Below are positions 1 to 10,200 of a stretch of DNA of 64,000 nt, one piece after another; the stretch's first letter is position 1, and the number at the start of each line of letters is the position of its first letter. The notes under the pieces are model-generated. The model was given only the letters and a program-made list of their open reading frames with translations. It did no database searches and was not told the DNA's origin. The stretch is from Lentzea alba (GTDB lineage Bacteria > Actinomycetota > Actinomycetes > Mycobacteriales > Pseudonocardiaceae), in NCBI RefSeq assembly GCF_011067745.1, contig NZ_JAAMPJ010000002.1, positions 186,001 through 250,000 on the forward strand, written 5' to 3'. The position numbers and the translations under genes were made by a program.

Positions 1-90
1 GTGTCGACGGTGACCTCGACCAGATCGTCCGCCATCGACACCTGCATCCCAGGCTTGAAGCTATTCAGACACGAATCATAATTGCGACCG
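1..90 (-). pseudogene. Shortened second copy of the RHS Hint-domain start (orphan toxin cassette remnant), runs off the left edge
   Basis: Read on the minus strand, about 30 codons encode DSCLNSFKPGMQVSMADD followed in frame by LVEVTVDT. The large RHS gene encodes the same two blocks (NSFTPETQVLMADG and NLVEVTVDT), but there they are separated by about 40 more codons. Bases 1-23 are identical to 1194-1216, and 27-77 resemble 1340-1390. The copy therefore carries an in-frame internal deletion of about 120 bases inside the Hint domain. No start codon or SD is seen before it. It lies just beyond the immunity gene and its terminator, where displaced RHS C-terminal cassettes usually sit. It continues outside the window, so its toxin tip cannot be judged. 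Confidence 0.7.
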
Positions 91-154
91 GAAGCCGCGA
101 CACAGCGCAGTTCCCAGAGACAACCACGATCGATGATCAGACGCCCGCCACACA

Positions 155-193
155 CGATAGGCTCACCGGAATCAAACCCCGGTGAGCCTATCG
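155..193 (-). terminator. Hairpin terminator after the immunity gene
   Basis: Perfect 15-bp inverted repeat with a 9-base loop (arms 155-169 and 179-193). It begins 5 bases after the TAA of the candidate immunity gene. There is no T-tract, which is common for actinobacterial terminators. Confidence 0.7.
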
Positions 194-198
194 ACCAC

Positions 199-594
199 TT
201 AGTCCGGCACCACATTCCAAACGCCGAATATCTCAACAAGATCTGGAGTTCGAATTATCAGGTTCGGCGATCCTGTCCTGGCAGACAGAAGCTCCTCAAC
301 GATGCTGCGCACCTTAGCCGAACCGAGCCCGCCAGACACCGGCCAAACATGACCGCCTTGATCATCCTCGCCGAACTCTTCGCGCAGGATCGAGCTATCC
401 GAATCTGGAATCGTCCAGAAGGCGAAGAGACGATCGTCGAGAGTCTCCATTTCCAGCCGCTCCGCGAACAACTTGAAGTACCAGCAGGCGTCTCCACCCG
501 CGCGCCTCACGACCCCTTCGATTGGCCCATCGCGCCAATCAAAGATGACTAGGACCTGCAGCCGCTCAAGCTTCTCAGTCAAACTCTCGCTCAC
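199..594 (-). CDS. Small cytosolic protein, candidate immunity protein for the RHS toxin
   Basis: 131 residues, acidic, with no signal peptide or membrane segment. I do not recognise the family. Its position, two bases after the stop of the RHS toxin gene on the same strand, is where the cognate immunity gene of a polymorphic toxin lies, so an antitoxin role is inferred from context. GTG at 594 is preferred over an in-frame TTG at 609 because a GGAG sits about 6-8 bases before the GTG, within the last codons of the RHS gene. This suggests translational coupling. A perfect hairpin follows the stop. Confidence 0.7.
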   Translation of the reverse strand: MSESLTEKLERLQVLVIFDWRDGPIEGVVRRAGGDACWYFKLFAERLEMETLDDRLFAFWTIPDSDSSILREEFGEDDQGGHVWPVSGGLGSAKVRSIVEELLSARTGSPNLIIRTPDLVEIFGVWNVVPD

Positions 595-595
595 C

Positions 596-3500
596 TTAGC
601 TCCGCCCAAAAACAGCGTTGAACGCTCTTTGAACTACCGAGTCTACCGGCTTCGGAACTATCAGAGTGTGATGCATTGGGAGATTTCGAGTAGGAGTGAA
701 GATCAGCGAGAACCCTGCTGCCTCTATTTGCCCCCGGGTTGCGACAGATGCACCTTCAACAGCACCGTCGACCGCTCGAACCGAAACCCCATGCCCAAAT
801 GATTTCGGGTTCTCTTCCGCCTTTTGCGCCTGTGAGGCGAGGCGCCCAGTGCTTTCCTTGCTGGTCCCGAGCCTCGCAAAACTCTGATCAGAACTGCAGG
901 TGCATGCCTGACCAAACTTCGGACCGTCGGTACCGCAGTTATGAACCAGAAGCGGCGTGAGCCCCGCCAGTACATAGTACGTGTGGATACCCTCGACCGT
1001 CAGGTTGAATACCTTCGCCTTTTCGGTCCACTGTCGCACCGCCGTGACCTTCAACTCAAGGCTGGCGGAGTTCAGCAGCCCCTTCTCAGCGGTCAGCTCG
1101 GAAGCCTTGGCCCATCGCTGCTCGCCTGGCAGCCAGAACGGGTGCCCATCGGTAGCGGTGACGGTCTCGGTCGCCGAACCCGCGACTCCGTCGGTGTCGA
1201 CGGTGACCTCGACCAGGTTCTTGTAGCCCTCGCCGATGATCACCCGCGCGACGGTCTTCGCTGCTGTCTCGCCTGTTTCCGGATCAGTGGCGAGCACCGT
1301 GTCGCCGACCTTCACCTCAGCCAGCGGCTTGCGTGACCCGTCCGCCATCAACACTTGTGTCTCAGGCGTGAAACTGTTCACCTCACAGGAATCGCCGGTC
1401 ACCTCCCGCTTACGGCTCAGCGCATCGCGGGCGCGGCCGAGCAGGTTCTTCGCCCACTCCTGCTGCTTCAGGAACGACTTCACCGCGCCAACAGCGTTCT
1501 CCAACGCCTTGACGATCTTGCCGGCCTTGAGGATCTTTCCCCACGGAATCGCGCCGAGAACCATCGACGCGCACGCCCCGAAATCACCCTCGCCGAAGCA
1601 CTTGACCATGTCGTTGATGCCCAAGACTTCCTTGAGCACCTCACCGCCGGCCTCCAACGCCACATCAACCCACGACTGACGCTCAATCTCCTGTGCCCGA
1701 GCCAGATCCGCCTGAGACACACCAGCAGCCTCAAGCTGCTGGTTCTGCTGCGTCTTCGAAGCCGCATACGCGGTGTACTCCGGAGACGCAGGCTTATCGG
1801 TGTTGTGGTGCGTCGAGCAGTTCAGGCCATCGTCCAAGCAACTCGTCGCCCACAACCCAGACGCATCAGAGAACGTCACAGGCGAACTGTTGCCATACGC
1901 ATAACCGTTGATCTGCTGGGGATTCGACAGCTCCATGATCGGATCCGCCGAGATGAACCGACCAGTCGACGGCTCGTACTCACGAGCACCCAAATGTGTC
2001 AGACCATTCGGATCGTTCGTGCCCCCGACGAAGCCCTTCTCCTCCGGCCACGCACCAGGAGCAGCACCACGCGACTCACCGAACGGAGTCTGCCGACGAC
2101 GCTCCACCGCCAGATCCGGAGCCTTGATCGCATACTGCTGCGTGCCCTGGTGATCACCCGCCATCCACGTCAGCGCAGCCTTCGTCCGCACCGCGACAAC
2201 CTGACCACCCAACGAATACGAACGAGTAGCAACAGGCGACGAAGAACCCGCGGCGAGACGAACCTCCTGACCCGCCAAGTACAACGTCGTGCCACCAGGA
2301 TCCTTGCGCAGCAACCGGTTGCCGTCGGCGTCGTAGACGAACGACGTCGTCTGACCGCCAGCCTTGTCGGTGGCAAGATGACCTTCAGCGTCCCACGTCA
2401 TGTCGTGCGTCGTCCCGGACACCATGCGGGTCGTCGTCTCGCCGGCAGCGTTGTACCCGTACGTCTGCAGCTGCTGACCCGACGGCCCTTCCGATGTCAC
2501 CGACTGAAGAAGGTGACCGGCAGTCGGATACGCATAGATAGACCGCGTGTCACCCGCGGCCGCGTGGTCGACCTCGGTGAGGCGATTGCCTGCCTTGTCG
2601 TAGGTGAACGACTGCCAGTAGCCGGCAGGGCCGCCAACAGCAGACTGCGAAGGCGTTGCGGCACAACGGGAGATGCCCGCCCATGCCTCGGTCAGCTGCT
2701 GCACGTGGTCGTAGTTGAAGCACTGATAGTCAACCGACAGCGGGTTGCCGTTCGGCAGCTCGGTGATGTTGCCGTCAGCGTCCGTCTTGAAGTTCGTCGG
2801 CGCCGTCAACACCGAGCGCACGTTGCCCGCGGGGTCGTAGCGGTACTCGGTCTGACCGACGATCTTGTCGGTGTCGTTGTTGCGGAGCACCGCGGTTTGC
2901 GACAACCGACGGGTGTCCGCCTCATAGGTGAAGTTCTGCTGGACCCACTTGGTCTTCTGCGAGATGCCGCTGTTCATGGTGAGCAGCGACAGCTGGCCGT
3001 ACTCGTTGTAGTCGGCCTTCTCGACGTACGGCGTGGTGCCGGTGAGCGAGAGGGGCTGGCCGGTCTGCAGGTAGCCGTACTGCAGTTGCTCCGCTGGCAA
3101 GTCGCCCGCTGCTGGCAGATCGACCGTGAGGACGCTGCCGTCCTGGGCGTACGTCGTCTTGGTTTGGTACTGCTTCTCGGCGAGCTTGCCCTCAGTGGCT
3201 GGGAGAAGGACCTTCGCACCCAGCGGCTTGCCCGTCGGGTCGTAGCCGGTGATCGCGGTGGTGTAGGCCTGGCCACCCGAATAGCGGGTCGACGACGTCA
3301 GCAGACCCTTGGCCAAGGTGTCGTAGGTCCAGCCCGTCAGCTGGGTGTTACCCTGGTGGACGGACTTCTTGCGGCCCAGCTCGTCGTAGCCGTAGGTCAG
3401 GGTCCGGTTCATCGAGTCCGTTGTGGACGTCAGCTGACCGGCTTTGTCGTAGACCGACGTCGAAAGACCTCGGTCGGGGTCACGGAAACTGGTCTTGCGA

Positions 3501-6500
3501 CCGAGAAGGTCGTAGGTGCTCTCCCACTTGTTGCCAGCGGGGTCGGTAACTCTCTCCAAGTCTCCGTCACGCGAGTACTCGTACCTGGTGGTGTCGTAGT
3601 CACCAGTCGGCGTGGGGTTCTTGTACTGCCGCAGCTCGGTGGTCCGGCCGCGTGCATCGGACACGGTCATCGTCGCCGTGCCTCCGGGCGGAGGCGTCGT
3701 CGAGATGCGGTCGCCCCCGTACACGTTCGTCGACGTCCACTTGTCCACGCCAAGGCCCCGGAACGTCGACGTGAGCACACGTCCGAGGGAGTCGTAGGTG
3801 TTGATCGTCTGTGCCGGGAGATCTCGTTCGTTTCCAGTCGGCACGGCGGCGAGAGTCTTGGTGGGCAGCGAAGCCTTGTCGTAGTACGACGATGCCGTGC
3901 GGCCTACCAGGCCCTGCGCGTTGTAGAACGTGTCGGTGATCAGCCTGCCGGTGTTCGGCGAAGGCTCCTGAGTCTGGCGAGGACGAAGCAGGCCGTCGTA
4001 CAGGGCATAACTGGTCGACTTGGCACCGGTCCAGGTCAGACTGGTGGTCGCGACCGCGGTGACGGCGTCCTTGTTGACGAAGTACTCGAACTTGACGTTC
4101 GCGGCATCGTCGGTCTGGCGACCCGGCAGCCGCACCTCGAAGAGCCGGCCGAGCGGGTCGTAGGTCAGCCTGGTGATGCCGTTGTTGGCATCGGTCTTGA
4201 GGGTCGGCTCGCCCCACGCCGGGTTCATCGCTGTGGTCGCCGTGAAGCCCTTGGCGTTCGTGACGGTCAGCTTGGTCAGCAGACCCGCGGTGTGCTCGTA
4301 GGACATGGACGACTTGCGGTCCAAGGCATCCCACGCGTCGAGTACACGGCCGTACTGGTCGAAGCTCGAACGCGCTGCCTGCTCGTAGACAGGCTTGTTG
4401 TTCTCAACGCGAGGCGCCTGCTCGGACTTCGTGACGTTGCCAACGCCGGGAACAGCGCCTTCGTTCGTGCTGTTGTCGAAGAAAGCTCGCGAGCTGCTGA
4501 TCAGGTCGTTGGTGTAGTTGCGCGACGAGGCACAGCTCTTGGCGAACGTTTCGGTCTTGACCGGCAAATGACGAACCCACAACGCGTCATTGCTGGCATA
4601 GGTGTGGGTGGTGCACATGTCGTCGTTCGGCGTGGAGTCGTCGCCCCAGTCGGTGACGTCGGTGGTCAAGCCGTTCGCGTCGATGGTCGGTGTCGTCGTT
4701 GACGATCGCTCGCCGCCTGCCGCCAGCGCGGTGAAGGTGCGAGTCTCGCCCGACCTGATCATCCAGGCCTCCACGGCACCCTTGCGTGCTGTTGGGCCGC
4801 GTGGCTCGGGCTTGGTGACAACGGTCAGCATCGCTGGGCCGTCAGGACCGTTGCGAGTGATCTCCTCGCGTTGGAAGCCCTGTGCTGCGGGCCAGTCGTC
4901 GATCTCACCGTTCCTGGAGTCGACGACCGTGGCGTGCTTCCTGCTGCCGTCCTTCTTGAGGTCGCCGTTCATGCCGCGGAAGAAGCGGCGCTCGGTCTGG
5001 CTGTTGCCCTTCGTGACCTTCACGCGGCCGTAACCACGCCATTCCGACCACGTGCGCAGCCGTACTGGGGTGATCTCGTCTTCGGTGTAGTGCCAAGCAG
5101 GATCACCTTCGTAGGTGTAGGTGATCTGCTGATGCGGTGCACCGCCGGTGCGGTCGGTCTCGACGGTCTCCTTGACGACGTACTTGTTGAACCAGTCTTC
5201 GGTTTCCTGCCTGCCCGGCGGTGCCCAGGTCACAGGGAAGCAGCGGAGGTTGTTCTCGTCCACCGCAGCGGGCAGCCGAGTCTTCCGATCGCAGTCGCTG
5301 TCGAGGTAGTCGAGCGAGACCTGGCCGCCGGACTCGGAGAACACGCGAGTGAGGCGGTACTTGTACAACGGGAGATAGCCGCCGAAGCTGCCGTCCTGTG
5401 CGCCGACCCGGTTCGCGAGTTTCTTTCCGTCGAAGGTGACCTCTGGCAGTTCAGCGGTGCCGCCGACGTGACCAGCGTGCTTGATGCCCGACAGCCACAA
5501 CGCTGGGGAACTCGAGTCCTCCGTCGTGGGAAACGTGTGGTTCAGCGACCAGCTCTCGACGTCCTGTCCGCCGATCTTCGTGGTGACCTTCGCCAGCCGC
5601 TTGGTGGTGAAGAACGTCGGAGAGATCCGGTCCGGACAGGTGTTGCCCTCGCAGAACTGGTCGATCGGCACGTCCGGGAAGTCAGCGGCGTTGCCGATGT
5701 TGCAGCCACTGCCGGGCAGACAGCGATCCGCGGTGGTGAAGACGACCTTCGCCGGCGCCTCACCCGAGTACTCCTGGCCAAGCCTGGTGCCGTATTCAAT
5801 GCGGTCGATGGAACCGCCGCGCGTGTAGACCGAGGCCGCCTCGTTCTTGTTGCGGCCGTATGAGTTCTGTTCCTTGTTGTAGTAGTACGTCATCGTGTTG
5901 CCGTGCTTGTCGATGACGTGGTCGAGGTTCCACCGCCACGCGCGGTCGCACCACGAGTCCTTCCAAGAGCTCGTGTTGTTGCAAGGCTGTCCGCCATAAC
6001 GGCCGAACACCGGGACGGTCCACGCCGACTGCGTCTCCGGCTTGCCCGCGGTCCAACCATCGAGCTTGTTGCGACCGAACACGTACTTCGTGCCGTCGGA
6101 CTTCGTGATGACCCAGTACTCACCGTCGCGGTCACCGTTCGCCGCGCCGAACTGACGCTCCACCTTGGAGCCGTCGTCGTTCTTCAGCCGGTAGAGCTGC
6201 TGGTCCTTGTCGTAGATGATCTGTCCACCGGAGCCGGCGAGCACCAATGAGACGTTCTCGTCGAACCAGCATCGGTCCGCGGTCTTCTTCGCGACGTCAT
6301 CCGTGTTCTCCGCGCAGGAGGTGAACCTGCGCTCGATGTACCCCGACCACATGTCCCAGCCGTCGCCGAGCCAGGACGACTGATTGTTGGTCGAGGCGGT
6401 GTGACCGTCCACTCTGGATGAGGCATAGCTGATGTTCAAGGGCGGTGTGAGGCCGCTCGGCACCGGTGGAACCTTCAACGGGTACGACCAGTTGAAGTCG

Positions 6501-7243
6501 CCGGTCTGCTGGGAAACCTGCCATGTGGCCGAAGGCTTGAGGGGCGTCGCCGAGTAGTCACCCAAGCCAGACGACGACACCGGGCCTGCAGCGAGAGCAA
6601 GCAGCACGCCGCCCGCGCTGCCTGAGGCGCTCTGGGCGACGGTCTGGTCATCTCCGCCCGGAAGCACGAGCTTGACGGTGACCTTGGAACTCACCGCGTC
6701 GTTGGTCGAGTCGAGCCGCAACCGCCCAGCGCACTCAGGCTGTGTCAGGGCACATTCCGGCAGTTGCACCACTCCGAGCCGTGAAGCCCAGTCTCCGCCG
6801 TACGCGTTGCGGAACGAGCTGTAGTCGACGCTGACGGACAACGGCCCGCCGGCACCGGCGATCCGCAACAACGGGCCCTGCACGCCTGCCTTGCGCGCAG
6901 CCTCCCGGTCCAGTACCTGAACTCGCACATCGCCAGTTCGGCCACCGACCCAAACCGGAAGATCGCCAACACGGGATTGCGCGTCGTCGAGGCTCACCTG
7001 CGCTCCGCCTGCCGAAGGCCAGTTGACCCCAGGCGAACCGGTCGACGCCCGCTTCGACGCCTCGTCCGGTTCAGCCGGTCGCACAGGGTGCTCCGCTGTC
7101 GGCACGCTGTGCGCGGCCTGAGCAGACAAGCCGTTCAAGCCCAGTCCCTGCCACGTCGAGGCCGGCACCACCGCGGTCGAGGCCACCACCAAGGTGGCAC
7201 TCAGAGCGGCAAGACCTCTGGTACGCCAGTTGAATCCCGACAT
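596..7243 (-). CDS. Secreted RHS-repeat polymorphic toxin with Hint domain and C-terminal toxin tip
   Basis: About 2215 residues. Residues 1-45 form a Sec-type signal (WRTRGLAALSATLVVAS then a hydrophobic stretch). A long YD/RHS-repeat shell follows, with many YD-type repeats such as YDPLGRL and YDKAGQL, and it closes near residue 1780 with GRFISADP and an NGYAYGNSSPV block. Then come a hydrophobic pre-toxin segment (LGAIPWGKILKAGKIVKALE), a Hint self-cleaving domain from about residue 1954 (NSFTPETQVLMADG, TDGHPFW) ending in TPLLVHNC at about 2104, and a tip of about 112 residues. The tip starts with a Cys pair (ACTC) and contains GHGVSV and MHHTLIVPKPV; I cannot name its activity. ATG 7243 follows an AGGGGG at 7253-7258; a GTG at 7246 is an equal alternative. 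It starts 14 bases after the LamG gene stop and is probably co-transcribed with it. Confidence 0.92.
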   Translation of the reverse strand: MSGFNWRTRGLAALSATLVVASTAVVPASTWQGLGLNGLSAQAAHSVPTAEHPVRPAEPDEASKRASTGSPGVNWPSAGGAQVSLDDAQSRVGDLPVWVGGRTGDVRVQVLDREAARKAGVQGPLLRIAGAGGPLSVSVDYSSFRNAYGGDWASRLGVVQLPECALTQPECAGRLRLDSTNDAVSSKVTVKLVLPGGDDQTVAQSASGSAGGVLLALAAGPVSSSGLGDYSATPLKPSATWQVSQQTGDFNWSYPLKVPPVPSGLTPPLNISYASSRVDGHTASTNNQSSWLGDGWDMWSGYIERRFTSCAENTDDVAKKTADRCWFDENVSLVLAGSGGQIIYDKDQQLYRLKNDDGSKVERQFGAANGDRDGEYWVITKSDGTKYVFGRNKLDGWTAGKPETQSAWTVPVFGRYGGQPCNNTSSWKDSWCDRAWRWNLDHVIDKHGNTMTYYYNKEQNSYGRNKNEAASVYTRGGSIDRIEYGTRLGQEYSGEAPAKVVFTTADRCLPGSGCNIGNAADFPDVPIDQFCEGNTCPDRISPTFFTTKRLAKVTTKIGGQDVESWSLNHTFPTTEDSSSPALWLSGIKHAGHVGGTAELPEVTFDGKKLANRVGAQDGSFGGYLPLYKYRLTRVFSESGGQVSLDYLDSDCDRKTRLPAAVDENNLRCFPVTWAPPGRQETEDWFNKYVVKETVETDRTGGAPHQQITYTYEGDPAWHYTEDEITPVRLRTWSEWRGYGRVKVTKGNSQTERRFFRGMNGDLKKDGSRKHATVVDSRNGEIDDWPAAQGFQREEITRNGPDGPAMLTVVTKPEPRGPTARKGAVEAWMIRSGETRTFTALAAGGERSSTTTPTIDANGLTTDVTDWGDDSTPNDDMCTTHTYASNDALWVRHLPVKTETFAKSCASSRNYTNDLISSSRAFFDNSTNEGAVPGVGNVTKSEQAPRVENNKPVYEQAARSSFDQYGRVLDAWDALDRKSSMSYEHTAGLLTKLTVTNAKGFTATTAMNPAWGEPTLKTDANNGITRLTYDPLGRLFEVRLPGRQTDDAANVKFEYFVNKDAVTAVATTSLTWTGAKSTSYALYDGLLRPRQTQEPSPNTGRLITDTFYNAQGLVGRTASSYYDKASLPTKTLAAVPTGNERDLPAQTINTYDSLGRVLTSTFRGLGVDKWTSTNVYGGDRISTTPPPGGTATMTVSDARGRTTELRQYKNPTPTGDYDTTRYEYSRDGDLERVTDPAGNKWESTYDLLGRKTSFRDPDRGLSTSVYDKAGQLTSTTDSMNRTLTYGYDELGRKKSVHQGNTQLTGWTYDTLAKGLLTSSTRYSGGQAYTTAITGYDPTGKPLGAKVLLPATEGKLAEKQYQTKTTYAQDGSVLTVDLPAAGDLPAEQLQYGYLQTGQPLSLTGTTPYVEKADYNEYGQLSLLTMNSGISQKTKWVQQNFTYEADTRRLSQTAVLRNNDTDKIVGQTEYRYDPAGNVRSVLTAPTNFKTDADGNITELPNGNPLSVDYQCFNYDHVQQLTEAWAGISRCAATPSQSAVGGPAGYWQSFTYDKAGNRLTEVDHAAAGDTRSIYAYPTAGHLLQSVTSEGPSGQQLQTYGYNAAGETTTRMVSGTTHDMTWDAEGHLATDKAGGQTTSFVYDADGNRLLRKDPGGTTLYLAGQEVRLAAGSSSPVATRSYSLGGQVVAVRTKAALTWMAGDHQGTQQYAIKAPDLAVERRRQTPFGESRGAAPGAWPEEKGFVGGTNDPNGLTHLGAREYEPSTGRFISADPIMELSNPQQINGYAYGNSSPVTFSDASGLWATSCLDDGLNCSTHHNTDKPASPEYTAYAASKTQQNQQLEAAGVSQADLARAQEIERQSWVDVALEAGGEVLKEVLGINDMVKCFGEGDFGACASMVLGAIPWGKILKAGKIVKALENAVGAVKSFLKQQEWAKNLLGRARDALSRKREVTGDSCEVNSFTPETQVLMADGSRKPLAEVKVGDTVLATDPETGETAAKTVARVIIGEGYKNLVEVTVDTDGVAGSATETVTATDGHPFWLPGEQRWAKASELTAEKGLLNSASLELKVTAVRQWTEKAKVFNLTVEGIHTYYVLAGLTPLLVHNCGTDGPKFGQACTCSSDQSFARLGTSKESTGRLASQAQKAEENPKSFGHGVSVRAVDGAVEGASVATRGQIEAAGFSLIFTPTRNLPMHHTLIVPKPVDSVVQRAFNAVFGRS

Positions 7244-7257
7244 CACTGATCTCCCCC

Positions 7258-10200
7258 TCAGCCTGCAGCCAGCGTTGCGATCTCAGAGGGCGTGAGCACA
7301 CCCTGGTACAACCGAGCGTCGAAGACCTTCCCCGGAAACTCGTCGAGCAGGCCGTCGTTGAACTTTCCCTGGCCGATCAGCAGCGGTCCGTTCGCATGCC
7401 AGGTGGAGGTGTGTTTTCCAGGAGCGCCCTGCGGCACTCCGTTGATGTAGATCCGCAGCTCGCTGGCCGATGCGTCGTACACCGCGGCCAAGTGAACCTT
7501 TTCGCCGACGAATACCGGATCAATCGCGACCACTGCATGTTCCGCAGGACCAACTCGGTCCGGTTCCACCATCGAGAACACCCATGTACCCGCGTCCTTC
7601 GAGTACTCCAGGTAGAAACCGCTCACGTGTCCGCCGCTCTGGGCCATGACCGGGAAGTAGCCGTTGGTCCGATCGAGGCGGACCCGTGCGGCGACACTGA
7701 AGCTCTGGTCAGTGCGGACGACCGGGCCCGCCGTGGTGGCGTAGCCGGAGTCTCCGTCCAGCATCAGCGCACCGTCGCCGAGCGACGCACCGCCGAGCAG
7801 AGTGGCGCCGTGCTCACCGGTTTCCTCAGACGCCAGCTTGCCGGCCGAGCTGAGGCCGAAGGCCGCGTCGGCAGGCGGTTGGCCCGAGTTCAGTGCCACC
7901 GCCACATCGCCGGCAGTCAGGGCCCTGGTGTAGACCTGTGCACCTTCGACCGTTCCGGGGAAGAATCCGAAGTCTGCCCCGTTGAGCTTGCCGCGGCCGA
8001 CCTGGAGGTTGCCGGCAGCGTTCCAGGTCGACACCTTGCTCACCGGTGCGGACGCGGATCCGTTCATGTACAGGCGCATCTGCTGTGCGGCGTGGTCGTA
8101 GACACCGACGAGGTGCGTCCACACTCCGGTTTGAGCGACTGCGGTGGAGTTGACCCATGTCTCCTGCGGCGAGTTGGTATCGGTGTTGGGCATGTCGAAG
8201 CTCCACCGGTCCGACGAGTGCGAGTACTGCAGTACGAATCCGCTGTTCGTGCTGCCGTCCTGGCTGACCGCGTTGAACCAACTGCCCTTGCGATCGAGCT
8301 TCACCCACGCCACGACGCTGAAACTCTGGTCGGTGCGCACGGCAGGCGTGGTGGCGGACAGGTGTCCCTTGTCCCCGTTAAGCGCCAACGCATTGATTCC
8401 CTGTCCAGGACGACCCGCAGTCCAGGTCGCGCCGGAGTGCAGCTTCGTCGCTGGGCCCTGCTGTGCAGCTTCGTCGAACGCCCAGTGAGCCTCCATGACC
8501 GCAGGCCGGTTGGACAGCTCAGCAATGTCCTCGGCGACCAAGGCACGGTCGAAGAGGGCGACGTCGTCGACAGCGCCTCCCCAGAAGCTGATCGGGTTGC
8601 CGTTCTGCTTCCCGCGGCCGACGACCAGATCACCGGTCGCATCCCACGGCGTCTGCCGCTTGGCCGCGCCCTGGTAGACACCGTCGACGTACAGCTTGAT
8701 CTCTTCGGTCGCCGCGTCGTAGACACCGATCAACCTGGTCCACACGCCGGTCTCGGCCGGACGGGTCGACGCGACCCAACTCTCCGGCGCCCCGTCGGTG
8801 TCTTTGCTGGGAGTGTTGAAAGCCCACTTGCCCAGCGAGTGCGAGTACTGCAGCGAGAACGCGCTGTTGCGGTTGCCGTCCTGGCTGACCGCGTTGTTCC
8901 AGTCACCCTTCTGGTCGAGCTTCACCCACGCCGCGACGCTGAAGCTCTGACCAGTGTTCACACCAGTGTCCGAAGTGGACAGAATCCCCTTCTGCGCTCG
9001 GTTGAGCTGCGCGGCTTGGCCGTCACGTCCGGCAACCCAGGTGACACCGCTCGAAGAGCTGGTCAACGGATGCGGAGCGTCCGCGAGATCGTCACCGTTG
9101 CCGTCCAGCAGCCAACGGTTCTTGGACGGCCGCTGCTGGTCGGTCTGGAATCGGTACGCCACCGGCTGCGCGACGTTGACGTTGCCCGCCCGGTCGACGC
9201 TCTGCACGTACAGCGTGTTGCGACCGAGGTGCCGCGCGGTGACCTTCACCGTGGCCTTGCCGCCGAGATTGTCAGCCGGAGCCCAGTTCGCCGGTGGGTT
9301 CTCGTAGCCGTAGTAGAAGCCCTTGACGTCGGCGACGCCGTTGGCATCGAGGGTGAACGATCCGACCGTGCCGGCATAGCCGTGAAACTCGTCGTCGCTG
9401 GGAAAGTCGGTGGACATGACGATCGGCGGACGACCAGGCTGCTCGGTGTCCACCTCGAACTCGCAGAACCCGGAGCGATCGGACAAGTCGTAGTTGTCGC
9501 CAGCGGCCGCTGACCAGCCGTACTTTCCGCCGTGGGCGAAGGTTCCTGCTGCCTGGCGCTGCCTCGCGATCCCCCCGTTCGGTACGCCCCCGACGCCTTC
9601 GGAGCCCTTGTCCGGGCCGCCCACGAGGCCCCAGTAGAAGCGCGCGTTCAGAATCGGGTTCTCAGATCCGTCATCATCGACCAGTCGAGCGCTGAACTCC
9701 GGGTTGGCGTTGCGGATGAACGGCCGCTTGTCCCCGACCGCGCAGTCCACGCCGTCGACCTTTAGCTCACTCGGAGGTTTCGGCCTGGTGTTGTAGGTGA
9801 CGTGCAGGACCGGGTTCGTCTCGAACTTCCGCCACCCGTTGTTCGTGGTCTCGTCGCCTGCCCAGAGCCCCAACGAGACCTGCGTCGTGTTCTGTTCCGA
9901 AGCCGCCGCGCTCACAGCGCTGACGGCATCGAAGTCGATCCCCATCTTCGCGCTGTTGTTCACGCACTTGGTGTCCGTGCCGCTTTGTCTGTTCAGCCAG
10001 CCGACGTTGTTCCAGTTGGACCCCGCACCCACAACGCTGGTCCGCCAGAGGTTCACAAAGCTCTTGGTGCAGTTGTACGCACTCACCTGGGTGGTGATGA
10101 GAGTGGCGGTCTTGATCACCTTGCCACGCAGGCGCTCGATGTCGAACGTCCAGGCCGACCTGACCGTGACCTTGTCACCGTTTTCGCGTCCGGCACGGGC

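Noticed and set aside
1355..4702. A very long open frame on the plus strand opposite the RHS gene
   Set aside because: Arg/Val-rich low-information translation antisense to clear RHS repeats; it is an effect of high GC and biased third positions.
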